64,000 bases of DNA from Protonemura montana (Eukaryota > Arthropoda > Insecta > Plecoptera > Nemouridae), in contig OX387606.1 of NCBI GenBank assembly GCA_947568835.1, positions 7,688,001 to 7,752,000 of the forward strand. The letters are read 5' to 3'. The notes under the pieces were generated by a model. That model saw only the letters and a program-made list of their open reading frames with translations. It had not been told where the DNA came from and ran no database searches. The translations under genes were made by a program, and so were the position numbers. Below are positions 12,501 to 21,000 of this stretch, piece after piece. How positions within the stretch are numbered: position 1 is the first letter of the stretch; every line of letters starts with the position of its first letter.

Positions 12501-12768
12501 GTCCACTCGTAAAAAATGCTTTTAGACATACCTGTCCCTGTATAAGATTAATGTTGGCATCTCTGTCAGCATTGGCACCAACTAATTTGCAATATAATTC
12601 CGGTCCTTGTGTTTCCTCTCCGCAAGTGGCCGTTGCCGAAATCCTCCTGCCCTCAGCCAGGTTGAAATAAGGTGGTGTCAAAATCGCCCCAAAACTGTGT
12701 GCCACATATCCGAGGAACAGCAAAGACGGCAGCAGCCGCCTTGCTAGCAATCCTCCACCCGCGAACAT
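437..12768 (-). CDS. LanA: Laminin alpha chain (LanA, alpha-3/5 type), 5' part of gene, 13 exons
   Basis: Encodes the N-terminal arm of a secreted laminin alpha chain, which assembles with beta and gamma chains in basement membranes. Exons in transcript order: 12768-12532, 12194-12048, 9355-9228, 8861-8753, 8337-8167, 4941-4728, 4483-4274, 3674-3402, 3141-3004, 2917-2645, 2033-1899, 1526-1362, 592-437. All borders are AG/GT and the frame stays open for 2356 nt (785 residues plus one base). Residues 1-26 look like a signal peptide, about 27-277 form the laminin N-terminal (LN) domain, and 278-785 hold ten LE repeats with the eight-cysteine pattern. The ninth repeat has the [14 protein letters not shown] and [10 protein letters not shown] motifs that mark the alpha-3/5 class just before its L4 region. 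The gene is cut by the left edge, so L4, coiled coil and LG domains are missing from view. Family assignment is firm; the choice of LanA over the other arthropod alpha chain rests on remembered motifs. Confidence 0.93.
593..1361 (-). other. LanA: LanA intron 12 (769 bp)
   Basis: Holds the AT repeats listed separately and GACGT motifs (GACGTTTTTTGACGTCA and similar, about 998-1070). No exon seen. Confidence 0.8.
690..775. repeat. AT-rich repeat: (AT)n then a 20-bp repeat in two copies
   Basis: (AT)n at 690-708, and a unit beginning ACATTACATATATACATT at 739 and 759. Lies in the intron between LanA exons 12 and 13. Confidence 0.85.
1362..1526 (-). CDS. LanA: LanA exon 12: LE repeat 9
   Basis: Phase 1 on both sides. 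[16 protein letters not shown] and [20 protein letters not shown] are the signature of the alpha-3/5 class LE repeat near the L4 domain. Confidence 0.94.
1899..2033 (-). CDS. LanA: LanA exon 11: LE repeat 8
   Basis: Phase 1 on both sides, one LE repeat beginning [10 protein letters not shown]. The donor GAAG|GTGAGC keeps the frame; reading past it gives non-LE sequence. Confidence 0.94.
2034..2644 (-). other. LanA: LanA intron 10 (611 bp)
   Basis: AT-rich, nothing recognised. Confidence 0.8.
2645..2917 (-). CDS. LanA: LanA exon 10: LE repeats 6 and 7
   Basis: Phase 1 on both sides, two LE repeats ([11 protein letters not shown]... and [11 protein letters not shown]...). Same length as exon 8 (273 bp), which suggests an ancient two-repeat module. 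Confidence 0.95.
3004..3141 (-). CDS. LanA: LanA exon 9: LE repeat 5
   Basis: Phase 1 on both sides, one LE repeat starting CACNVEGS with [19 protein letters not shown]. Contains an NRT sequon. Confidence 0.94.
3402..3674 (-). CDS. LanA: LanA exon 8: LE repeats 3 and 4
   Basis: Phase 1 on both sides, two LE repeats (PCDCQFF... and [11 protein letters not shown]...). A sequon NGT lies in the second. Confidence 0.95.
4274..4483 (-). CDS. LanA: LanA exon 7: LE repeat 2
   Basis: Phase 1 on both sides. Encodes [10 protein letters not shown], then [20 protein letters not shown]. One LE repeat with a longer insert between the second and third cysteine pairs. Confidence 0.95.
4565..4655 (+). mobile_element. 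Head-only fragment of the 5S-derived SINE, in LanA intron
   Basis: GGTTCTCATGGGATCACC, AAAGTTAAGCAGC and TCTTGGATTGGTGACC reproduce the 5S rRNA centre and 3' part. It lies in the 244-bp intron between LanA exons 6 and 7, antisense to the gene. The SINE body is not recognisable after it, so it is a 3'-truncated copy or a 5S pseudogene. Confidence 0.72.
4728..4941 (-). CDS. LanA: LanA exon 6: end of LN domain and LE repeat 1
   Basis: Phase 0 in, phase 1 out. [12 protein letters not shown] closes the LN domain. LE1 starts at [10 protein letters not shown] and includes [19 protein letters not shown], closely like other arthropod laminin alpha chains. Confidence 0.95.
4942..8166 (-). other. LanA: LanA intron 5 (3.2 kb)
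   Basis: AT-rich apart from the 71-bp tandem repeat and its GC-richer surroundings (about 7540-7830). A run of GATC-rich imperfect palindromes (GATCGCGA) lies at about 7360-7450, and GATATTT repeats at 7291-7311. No extra exon recognised. Confidence 0.8.
7578..7727. repeat. Tandem repeat, 71-bp unit, two copies plus start of a third
   Basis: GAGCGAATGTGAGCGAAAGG begins at 7578 and again at 7649, and GAGCGAA at 7720. The two units look identical, so the duplication is recent. It lies in the 3.2-kb intron between LanA exons 5 and 6. Confidence 0.9.
8167..8337 (-). CDS. LanA: LanA exon 5: C-terminal part of LN domain
   Basis: 57 codons, phase 0 on both sides. Encodes [12 protein letters not shown], then [20 protein letters not shown], the expected last LN helix and strand region. 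The frame joins directly to exon 6 ([12 protein letters not shown]). Confidence 0.94.
8753..8861 (-). CDS. LanA: LanA exon 4: LN domain
   Basis: Phase 2 in, phase 0 out. Encodes DCETFFG and [15 protein letters not shown], conserved LN segments with two cysteines. The donor is GAG|GTAGGA. Confidence 0.93.
9228..9355 (-). CDS. LanA: LanA exon 3: LN domain
   Basis: Phase 0 in, phase 2 out. Encodes [20 protein letters not shown] and WQYFADTL, both standard LN strands. The split serine codon is completed by exon 4. Confidence 0.94.
9356..12047 (-). other. LanA: LanA intron 2 (2.7 kb)
   Basis: No exon or mobile element recognised. Short open frames on both strands show no family likeness. First introns of this size often hold enhancers, but nothing here proves it. 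Confidence 0.75.
12048..12194 (-). CDS. LanA: LanA exon 2: LN domain
   Basis: 49 codons, phase 0 on both sides. Starts VCDYCDP after a TTTTGTAAG acceptor. Contains [15 protein letters not shown], the conserved LN core (DGxxxTWWQSP in relatives), and an N-glycosylation sequon NLT at residues 121-123. Confidence 0.94.
12532..12768 (-). CDS. LanA: LanA exon 1: signal peptide and start of LN domain
   Basis: 79 codons, phase 0 end at a CAG|GTATGT donor. The start is the ATG followed by a basic, then leucine-rich segment ([19 protein letters not shown]) fitting a signal peptide. It continues into [19 protein letters not shown], the typical opening of a laminin LN domain. Confidence 0.93.
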
Positions 12769-12844
12769 CTTGCTCGTACTAACTTGTTGCTCCAGTCGGC
12801 GATATCCAGCTTGCGCCCGCCGCTGCGAGGACTTGGGACTTCCG

Positions 12845-12850
12845 CACTGA
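12845..12850 (-). promoter_or_regulatory. Possible initiator (TCAGTG) of LanA
   Basis: On the minus strand, TCAGTG sits 80 nt upstream of the ATG, inside a GC-rich stretch (about 12770-12870) with no TATA box. TCAGT is the arthropod pol II initiator consensus, so a start near 12848 is plausible. No clear DPE at +28. Confidence 0.35.
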
Positions 12851-13355
12851 GGGCGGCCGCCTACCCGTCCAGTGGCGGACTTAACAGTTTTTTAGAGTTC
12901 CGGTTAGGCATTCTGACAATAACAACCCTTTATTTTCATTGACAAAATCACCGTATGTATAGGGAATTTCGAAATAAATTACACGAAGAATTTCGATAAG
13001 AATCGTATTACTTGCACTTCGTTCCTGGTGGCATACATCATTCGGCGCTTTTCATTCCATGAAATTTGTAACTTAAAGCGAATTAAAATTTTCCTACCGA
13101 TTACAAAAGGCTTCAATAGACCACACCAAGCTGAACTACTAGGCACTAGTGAAGCACTAGGCAGAGTTGAGGATGTTCTAAATTTGTGTCTTCTCTTTAT
13201 ATTTATGCCAGCGTATCTAAAAATTTACGCTTTGTAACTGAATATGATTCCAAAATGTCAGGCCCCCTAAAAACTAATTTAATTATTCCATCTCTTAAAG
13301 TACTCTTCTAAATCATAATGTAGACGTGATTGCAAATTGAATAATTGTGATGATT

Positions 13356-13775
13356 ATTGGGGTTTAACGACGCACTGTTTTGCCAACTGGCCCTGCGCCA
13401 CTGGTCGAATAGCGTCGGTGAATGAGTGTATGAAGGTGATGATGAACCTATAGCCTAGAAGGAAAGAGGGGAAACCCGGTGCCGGTACGTAGCCTACTCC
13501 TGTCGAAGAGCACCAAAGGGACCACCGGCTTAACGGCCCTTCCGAAGGACGGTACAACGCGAAAAACAGGATTCCTCCAGAAATGCATGCTGTCGAGAGG
13601 TTGATAAGTAAGCCGAGTGACGCTGTTGTCCTATCTTTCATCCCTCCAGCCTCTCTCGCGAACAGAACTGGATGAGTAACACATGACGTGTTACCCATCC
13701 ATGACCTGACCCAGTGCAGCGTTGCTTAACTTCGGTGATCTTATGAGAACCGGAGTTCCCAACATGCTAAACAGT
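13356..13775 (-). mobile_element. 5S rRNA-derived SINE (SINE3-like), near full length
   Basis: Read on the minus strand, 13775 to about 13690 matches the inner part of 5S rRNA: GGTTCTC, GATCACCGAAGTTAAGCAAC and GGTCATGGATGGGTAAC, covering the pol III internal promoter. A body of about 300 bp follows, ending CAGTGCGTCGTTAAAC and an A/T-rich ATC tail. It lies between LanA and SLC66A3. The second copy at 22240-22655 aligns along its whole length in opposite orientation. Confidence 0.85.
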
Positions 13776-15002
13776 TCGGTGATACTATGCTGATAACGGT
13801 CATTTCGTGCATGAAAGAGAAAACTGTGTGAGATGAAATGGCACTAACATGTTCTAACTGAACATATAATCTCTGATATAACCTACGATATAACGCAGTG
13901 GGTTTCAAAATTGTCATTTTTATCTACTAAAACCCAGTAAGGTATGCAAAACAGCACTCATGTATGTTGTGCGGGCTGTATACACATATACAAAGAAGTG
14001 TGTTATAGAAGTGCATAGAAAAGTAACTTGATATAAAATAATTTAAAAGAATATCGCATGGAACGTACACAAATAAATCAATCACATATGTAGTAATTAT
14101 CAATAAATACTTGATAGTAAAATTGTAATTATTACCTCTGTCCATTAGACTTCTTTGTCGTATCGTAAAAATATTATATCATACATATATCTCGTTGAAT
14201 GTCACTTCGAAAGGGGGAGGGGTATCTCTGGTCGACCCATGAATCATACCAGGGAGTCGTTCACCTGCTCATACTCTCCAGTAGCGCAGAGTTGTACTTA
14301 GCCCATCACTTAGCCGACTTCAATTGCAGAGTATTTAACTATAACATGTAATTGCAGGCAATGATTGATGACATCATCGCCTCCCACTCGGTGGTCAAAT
14401 TAGCACTTATTTCTTATAGTAATTGCGCTGTTAGCAATTATTACTATGTCTTTCATCAATTCAAATCGAGCCGCTCTTGAACGCAGATCAAGGGCTACTG
14501 ACCCAATCGGCGCTTGGAGGACCAAACAGCCATTCAATTCCACAGCCAGGCATTCGAGGACATCGAGGAATTTTTAGGGAAGATAACCGGGGTTCTGGCA
14601 TGCATGTTGCTGACGAAGGAGCCGTCGTTCCTCAGCAGTGTGATTAAGGGAAGCTGAAAAAGTGATTTTCCATTACCGTAGTGCAACCGTGGTTGAATAT
14701 GTGTCCTTGATTACAGGTTACGATTTCGGTCACTTCCTGAGACAGTGAGAGTGAAAACTGTAAATAATTTACTGTTCGAAGTGATGATAATTATCAAGAA
14801 TTTAATAACAATTTGTTACAATAACATGTCAAAACGTAATATATCGAATATTATATAGTAAACGAGCAATATATATAAATATACATATGGTAACAATAGA
14901 CGGCATGGCAAATCTCACCGTTTTAACATTAGCTTGGGAATACTTTTGATCTTCAGATTAGATATGTCATCATTTGGTTTAGATTGTTTTTGCCAAAGAT
15001 GA
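13776..15002. other. Intergenic stretch between the SINE and the SLC66A3 3' end
   Basis: About 1.2 kb, AT-rich, with no coding or repeat signal that I can support. Confidence 0.6.
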
Positions 15003-15008
15003 TTTAAT
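15003..15008 (-). terminator. Possible polyadenylation signal (ATTAAA) for SLC66A3
   Basis: ATTAAA on the minus strand, 59 nt past the stop codon; no AATAAA is nearby. Placement is plausible but unconfirmed. Confidence 0.3.
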
Positions 15009-15066
15009 ACATGGGTGGGTCCTCGAGATGAGTCGAGCAGTCAAGGGGAACAGATAGCGTCACGGT

Positions 15067-15209
15067 TCACTCGGTTTTGGGCTCTATTTTGGGGTGTCGC
15101 TTGTAATAAGCAGCCGAGAGCATGATGGAAGAACTCAGGAAGACCGACACCGAGAAGTTGGTCAGGAGAGTCAGGTCTGCCGAGTCCATGTAGATGGTGA
15201 ACACCCGCG
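15067..15209 (-). CDS. SLC66A3: SLC66A3 exon 4: last helices and stop
   Basis: Encodes RVFTIYMDSADLTLLTNFSV, a final helix ending SAAYYKRH and a short polar tail. The acceptor GTTCCAG precedes it. Confidence 0.87.
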
Positions 15210-15602
15210 CTGGAACAAAGACCGCCATATTTGTCACACGCCCACTAACTCTGGAGGAGCTGGGAAACGATTGTCTTGAAGAAAACCACATCCAGGATTA
15301 TAAAACGATTACAGTCACTTATCTCCATTCGAGCCAACTGCCATGTCCTCTGGATAGGTACTCTGCTGCTACAACCGCATAAATATAATGCGTGGTATTG
15401 CTAGGAAGTAAATTGAAAAAAACTCACTTGTATTGAAAAACTTTAAACTTGCAAAAACTTTAAAAACTTAACTTGAATTGAAAAGGCCGAAATATTGTGG
15501 GATTCACTTGCGCTTTGTGAGTGATCCTTGACAACTGGAATTGCAGGAATAAAGATATTTGAGATACATACAAATACCTGCTTATGGGATGGGTTTAAAA
15601 CT

Positions 15603-15638
<36 letters not shown>

Positions 15639-17116
15639 AAGACAAAAGGCAGAGGTGGCAGTGTTATCAGAAATTCGTTAGAGTCGTTGCTTGTGGTGAG
15701 TCAAAAAGCTATTATTTCACCCTGGCTTACTCAAGTTTGTGAACGCGGAGATGAACCAAGTCAGGAGGCTGATCGATTGGGCGTCCTTGGACCGCAAAAT
15801 CTCCGCCAGTTGAATAATTTTGCTAGACGCCGAGACTGGCGTGCAGATTGGCTGGAAGTGAAACAATCACGAAATAATTTCAAAATCACACGTTGAAAAA
15901 ACAAACCTATACCAAATGTTTACGATTGCACCTGAGGGAGCTGTAAAATCTTATTAAAGCGATTAAGGACTTACGGCAGCGAAGGTCAGGATTGTCTTCG
16001 GTAGGATGCCGGAAAGAAATCCTCCGGCAGTCGCAAGATATAGGCCGAAGCAGCCCCAATTAGTCACAGTGTCCAATTGCATGTACTTCAACACGAAGTA
16101 GATTAGGATGATTTGTTGGAAGAGAATAATGGGGTACTCCATGTAGGACAGTATTGCATATCCGTTGCAGTAATTGTAGCACGCCATTATGGTGTAACTG
16201 AAATCAAGGACAATTGCGAAAATTTCATTAAATGTGGAAAGTGCGATAAGATTTGTTTTCATGGGTATGCAGTGTTCTAGGATTATTTCGGGTCGAATAG
16301 ATTTGTTTGCAAGACTACTCTCTATTTACCGCTAGAAGGAGAATTGGTTTGCGTATTGATTATGAGAGGACTCGTTATTTCGACCTAGTTGAATGAAGAC
16401 TCAAATTGGTATCAATATTTTCAACCCTTAAGATAGTAAAAAGGACATTTGCGTGTTTTTTTTTTTTTTTTTGTTTTACTTTTGACGCAAGTTTGGTGGA
16501 TACTCTCTGAAGATGAAAACCAACTCATTCCTCGCACGAGGCTTATAGCATGTATGCTGTTCTATAATTTTAGGGTGCTTTCCGCTTGGTTTCTTGAGGG
16601 GCTACCACAGCCCCTGTCTCTAGTTCACCCCGGCTTTCAAGTTTGCTACTAAAAACCCAGCTGGGATGTCCCTTCTGTACAATACTTTGTCAAGAAAAAG
16701 TAGCAGAAAATGCTCGTTTCATTCCATATACATTCCAATACATCAAAACATAATTTAACATACAAATAAATTATAATAATTCGTATAACAATTGCCATTC
16801 GAGCAAGATAAGTGAAACGATTCAAATAATGTATAAAACCTAACCTTGGTGGTAGATTACTTTTAATCAAGACAGGGAGTCTATTATTCAAAGATAGCGC
16901 AGACAACAGAATTGATCAAAGTCAAACAGACAGATAACCAAAATCAAATGCCACAACGTGCACTTACCTTGTAAGTTCGAGCAAGAGCCCGTAGATGTTG
17001 ATGCCTTTGCTGCTTTTCAATTTCACTACGTTCAATATTTGCGGAACTTTTTGAATGAGACATAGCGAGATTGTAATTATGCTGAGAACATCGGAGATCA
17101 GCTGAAGGGCGCCCAT
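15067..17116 (-). CDS. SLC66A3: PQ-loop membrane protein, SLC66A3 (PQLC3) type, complete, 4 exons
   Basis: Exons: 17116-16968, 16197-15975, 15851-15731, 15209-15067 (stop TGA at 15067-15069). All introns are GT-AG with phases 2, 0 and 1, and the joined frame gives 211 residues; the human relative is about 200. It is hydrophobic with about seven predicted membrane segments. The first PQ-loop (LIQKVPQILNVVKLKSSKG, PQ at 25-26) is canonical. The second repeat (about 129-165, SSKIIQLAEILRSKDAQS) keeps the fold-like pattern but lacks the PQ pair. MDSADLTLLTNFSVSV in exon 4 matches the SLC66A3/MPDU1-like subgroup. The family is tied to organelle membranes and small-solute transport or sugar-lipid handling; the exact substrate is unknown. 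MPDU1 is the main alternative, but the short N-terminus favours SLC66A3. Confidence 0.88.
15603..15637. repeat. Homopolymer of 35 G
   Basis: Uninterrupted G run on the plus strand in the last SLC66A3 intron, about 95 bp past the exon 3 donor. The SLC66A3 transcript would carry 35 C. Length may be an assembly or slippage approximation. Confidence 0.95.
15731..15851 (-). CDS. SLC66A3: SLC66A3 exon 3: second PQ-loop repeat
   Basis: Phase 0 in, phase 1 out. Encodes PICTPVSASSKIIQLAEI then LLTWFISAFTNL. Found by frame and splice sites; there is no ATG inside. Confidence 0.86.
15975..16197 (-). CDS. SLC66A3: SLC66A3 exon 2: central membrane helices
   Basis: Phase 2 in, phase 0 out. Encodes helices around YTIMACYNYCNGYAI, IILFQQIILIYFVLKY and CFGLYLATAGGFLSGILP. 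Confidence 0.88.
16198..16967 (-). other. SLC66A3: SLC66A3 intron 1 (770 bp)
   Basis: Contains the T17 run; otherwise nothing recognised. Confidence 0.8.
16456..16472. repeat. Homopolymer of 17 T in SLC66A3 intron 1
   Basis: Uninterrupted T run, followed by GTTTTAC; could be a tail remnant of a minus-strand retroposon but no body is recognised. Confidence 0.9.
16968..17116 (-). CDS. SLC66A3: SLC66A3 exon 1: first PQ-loop
   Basis: 49 codons plus 2 nt. The start ATG is the first in frame and leads straight into a membrane helix (ISDVLSIITISLCLIQKV), typical for this family. Donor ACAAG|GTAAGTG. Confidence 0.88.
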
Positions 17117-17220
17117 TGTTGACCTACGAGCGCAGATCTAGCCCTGTCCCAATGCCGGCAAACAGTGAAGTGAGGACTTCAAGAAATGTTTCTTAGACAG
17201 GCTGAGGCGTCGTAAATGTT

Positions 17221-17229
17221 ATTTTTATA
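17221..17229 (-). promoter_or_regulatory. TATA-like box upstream of SLC66A3
   Basis: GTATAAAAAT on the minus strand, about 105 nt upstream of the ATG, would place transcription start near 17195. It lies less than 100 bp from the likely polyadenylation signal of the upstream gene. Confidence 0.45.
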
Positions 17230-17316
17230 CTAGCGCTATGGGAGCCCGACGCCCTGGGACAGGAACACACAATAAAACAATTAAGAACACTTTATGTAAA
17301 TGATACACGAAGCGAA

Positions 17317-17322
17317 TTTATT
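17317..17322 (-). terminator. Likely polyadenylation signal (AATAAA) of nrv
   Basis: The AATAAA found on the minus strand between the nrv stop and the SLC66A3 promoter; it would give a 3' UTR of about 650 nt. Confidence 0.45.
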
Positions 17323-17966
17323 TCCAAAACGTGCCAAATAAAATATCTACATTCTGATTAACATTGAAATTGTTCATTAAAATTAAGTTAACTTTTGCAC
17401 GGAAATTTAAACGTGCCTCCCGGTAAATTTTATAGGCTAACAACGAGCTATTATCTTTTTTGTGGCTTGAAGATATGCACTGATGACAAACTAGGGAAGA
17501 ACAAACTGAATTTTGTCAGCACGCCAACGGTCTGGCAAACGCACTGAATCGATCCATTTGCCCTTGGCCCAATCAGAGCAAAACATTATGCGCAATGGTC
17601 CACCCTAGGTGTCGGTAAGGGTGTCGCTAAGTTCGTTTACTGAAAGTCTGTAAGGTGGCGCGGGAATCGTATTTACAACAAACTATATTGAGACGTTAGT
17701 CTAGCTTAGTCGCGCACTAGGTTATGACTTCACAAGTTACACCAACCGACAAGTTTGCGGTTTAACTAACTCAAATTTAAAGATGAACCTTATGTTTTTA
17801 GTAGAATCTTACTTCGTAGGCATTAAACTTACAACCTCACAAAACGAAGAATTGGCACAGGCGCTTGATATAGTGATACTGCGTTTACCGGAATAACATC
17901 CCGTTAGTGTGGCGATGTCCAGCTACATTAGGTTCACTTTCCCTAACGGCCCAACTGAAGAATTTA

Positions 17967-18076
17967 TCAGTCAATCAAAACCTCGAAGTGAGTAGCTCCT
18001 TCCAGAATTCCATGGTGACTGGAATAGCGAATATTCTTCGCCCAAACTCGGCATTGAATGTTGATGAGCACATTAA
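17967..18076 (-). CDS. nrv: nrv exon 7: C-terminus
   Basis: Phase 1 in. Encodes VNVLINIQCRVWAKNI then the terminal HFEVLID and stop; the last conserved cysteine is in QCRVWA. The acceptor TTTTTTTCAG is strong. Confidence 0.93.
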
Positions 18077-21000
18077 CTGAAAAAAATTAAATTTTTACAT
18101 AGCATGGTTGAGACCCACAAAAACGAGTGTTAAACAATCCCAAAAACTCACAAGTCATGATTAGGGATTTTTACAAACACTTTCGATATTTTGGTTTTGA
18201 ATGCGTGTAACATTTTCACAGCTGATATGAGAATGTCCAAGCATTGAAAATACAGTTTGATTCTTTTGTACGGCAAACTTTGCACGAACCTTGGGGTTTG
18301 GCGAGGCGGACTGCCACAAGGGGGCTGAGGTAGTCGGGTTCGTTGGTGTATGGGAAGAAGTAACCGGGGAAACCCTGTGTGGGATAGTACTCGATGGGGC
18401 CGACGTGCTCATTGTCTGACGGAGTCTCTCCTTGGCAATGCAACCACACCATGTTGGGCTGAAAACAGAGGAATTTAGTCTGACGATTGGTCTTCAGCAC
18501 GGGAATAACTCTAAGTTAAAAAATTCTTTGAAAATGAAACAATTTTTTTTTTGTCAGAAATTATACAATTATACAGAAATTAAAATTTTGTTACCTCCCT
18601 GAAAAGAAGGACATGCTGATTTACGAGATTGTTTTCTTTTTTAACATTTTTACGAGCGTCAGTGTCTATAATTTTTCGATAAGGCAAAAACGTACCTAAT
18701 TAACGTTTCAGGTTCAGCGAGAGAACGTACTTTTCCAGCAAAGGCGCTACCGGTAATTTAGGGGTGACATGTTGGGCAAATGTCATATTTAAAACACTTC
18801 AAATTATCTCAGCTGATGTCCGCCATTTTCCTTCTGCTCTAAAGTTTTTTCGTGCCGAGATGTTTTCGAGCTATAATAAGTATGTTTCTACCAATAATTA
18901 CAATCTTAGGGAAATCCCACCGCTGAAATCATGACCAAAATGACATTCTTGATTTGTACTCATGCTGGGGGGCAGTCCTGGGTTTGTGTACGTATAGTCA
19001 GAGGGCCAGAGTTAATATTAAACTTCCTGCTGAGCAAACTAGCCGGTAACATGTGGTGACGGTAGGTGCCACCTGATAACGCGTGAGGTCGTCATTTTAA
19101 AAAAACCTCGAAAATAAAATAATTACGACTCAAAATGTAAATTCCTGTAAATCAATCGTTGAGATGAACATTAATAACGATTAATCGAGTGTAAACCGGT
19201 CTCCAATTAAGAGTAATCGGCGAGCAATAACGAAATGCAATTGCATAACACTCGAAACGACGGTGACTCATTTGACGGCCATTTTTCGCAAAGGCAGTTT
19301 AATATTAGCGGTAGGGTCGTACGGTATTTGGACTGGAATCTATTCTTACGTGCTAGACCGTAGCCATGTCATATTTTGCAAGCGTTTGCGTTCGGAAAAT
19401 AATTCCATGCGTGGCTGAAAGTGTTTTTTTAACTGACCTCATCAATCGCTTCATATCTGAATTAAGAACATACATTTTAACAGGTCACTGACTTTCGAAG
19501 CTGCCGAGCATATTTTGAAATATTTCGTCCACTTTGACTTCGAACACATTTTCTTACCGTTTTCTTTTCGGTTGTCCTGAACCTGATGACCTTCTTCAGA
19601 CTTTCCGGCATCTCGGCGGGGAGGTCTGCCGAGTCGTAATGCTCCGGTACCCAGCCGTAAATCTGATGGAGATATGACAGGACCGTGATAGCCATATGTA
19701 TAAATGTAAAATATTTCAAAATATGTACATTTGAAATATAATTTAATTACTGAGAAAGGGGGGGGGGGGGGGGGGTGTACTGTGAACACGTACTCGATTC
19801 AGTTTGAGGAAGATGCACGGAGACGACTGATTGTAAGTGAACCCATTTTCTGCGTTGCACGGGGCCCATTTCTGCACCTCCACCTTGCATACTTTTCCCT
19901 CGGGAGCAGGGTGCTCGAAGCTGCAGTCCACTTGGTGCTCTTTGGGGGCATCCGTATATGCTGTGAAAATCAACCCCAATCAGTCCATGCGCGGAGATTT
20001 GCAGCCTATATTTTTTATGTCCTAGGTTTGATTCTAGATGTTGACTATCTTGGTTCAGGATGCATTGCATTTTCTAGGATATACATGGACAAACCCATTA
20101 AACCTCACTAATCAGTCAATAAAAAGAAAGGTTAAAATAGTTTCGGAAAATGGATGATAATGTACGGAGAAAAAACTTAAAAAAATATTTTACACGTGTA
20201 TATAAGACCACGAAAGGAACGAATGAAAATTGTAGACGGAAATTGGTCTGACATGAAGAGAAAAAAATTTGGAAGCATTAGGAAGCATTGTTTGTACGGG
20301 AGTGTGCGGCAGGTTCACCTGTGACAATTTGAAAGCAATTTGGTGTAATATTGACGTACGTTTCAAAAATATGTCGACCAGGTCGGTCCACTTTTCAACT
20401 TGACCTGGGTTCGATGCTTTGTACCAAATGAGCGGTCCCTCCCGATCAACATTTTCAGAAATTGGTCTGAAACCTAGACCTAGTAAAAACAAAAGATCCT
20501 CTGGATATAAGAAACGATGACACGAAAAGTCCGCACAGAGCATTGTAGTGGAAAAAATCAGTTACCAGGGTTGTTCCCAATCAACGAATCATCCAATAAA
20601 TATGTTGGCCGCTTTTCATCCAGAAAACGGAACAGTCCTTGGAAGCAAATTGCCACAATTCCCGCCAAGCATGTGTAGAATATTGCGTAGAAGAATAGAA
20701 TCTTAGCTGCAAAGATAAAGAGAGTTTAAGAACAGTATACGCTGACTTTTTTTCATCAAATTAGCCAAACTCGTGATGAAGGCCAAGCGACAAGCGCGAC
20801 AAAAGTATGTGACATCAAAAGCAGGTAGTATAATTGCGACAATGTTTTTTTCTGTACTTACAACTAAGGCTAATCGGGTAAGTAGACAACTTTTCATGTA
20901 ATACAATATCCTAAAATCATCAACCACATACTGCGATCGTGTAATGGCTATGGTGGTGCCGGCCATACGAAACATGCATGCTAATGAGTACGACTGCTAC

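Noticed and set aside
13354..13698. A 114-codon minus-strand open frame across the 13.4 kb SINE
   Set aside because: It covers the SINE body, has no family likeness, and the other copy shows no matching frame that I could find; chance opening in a SINE.
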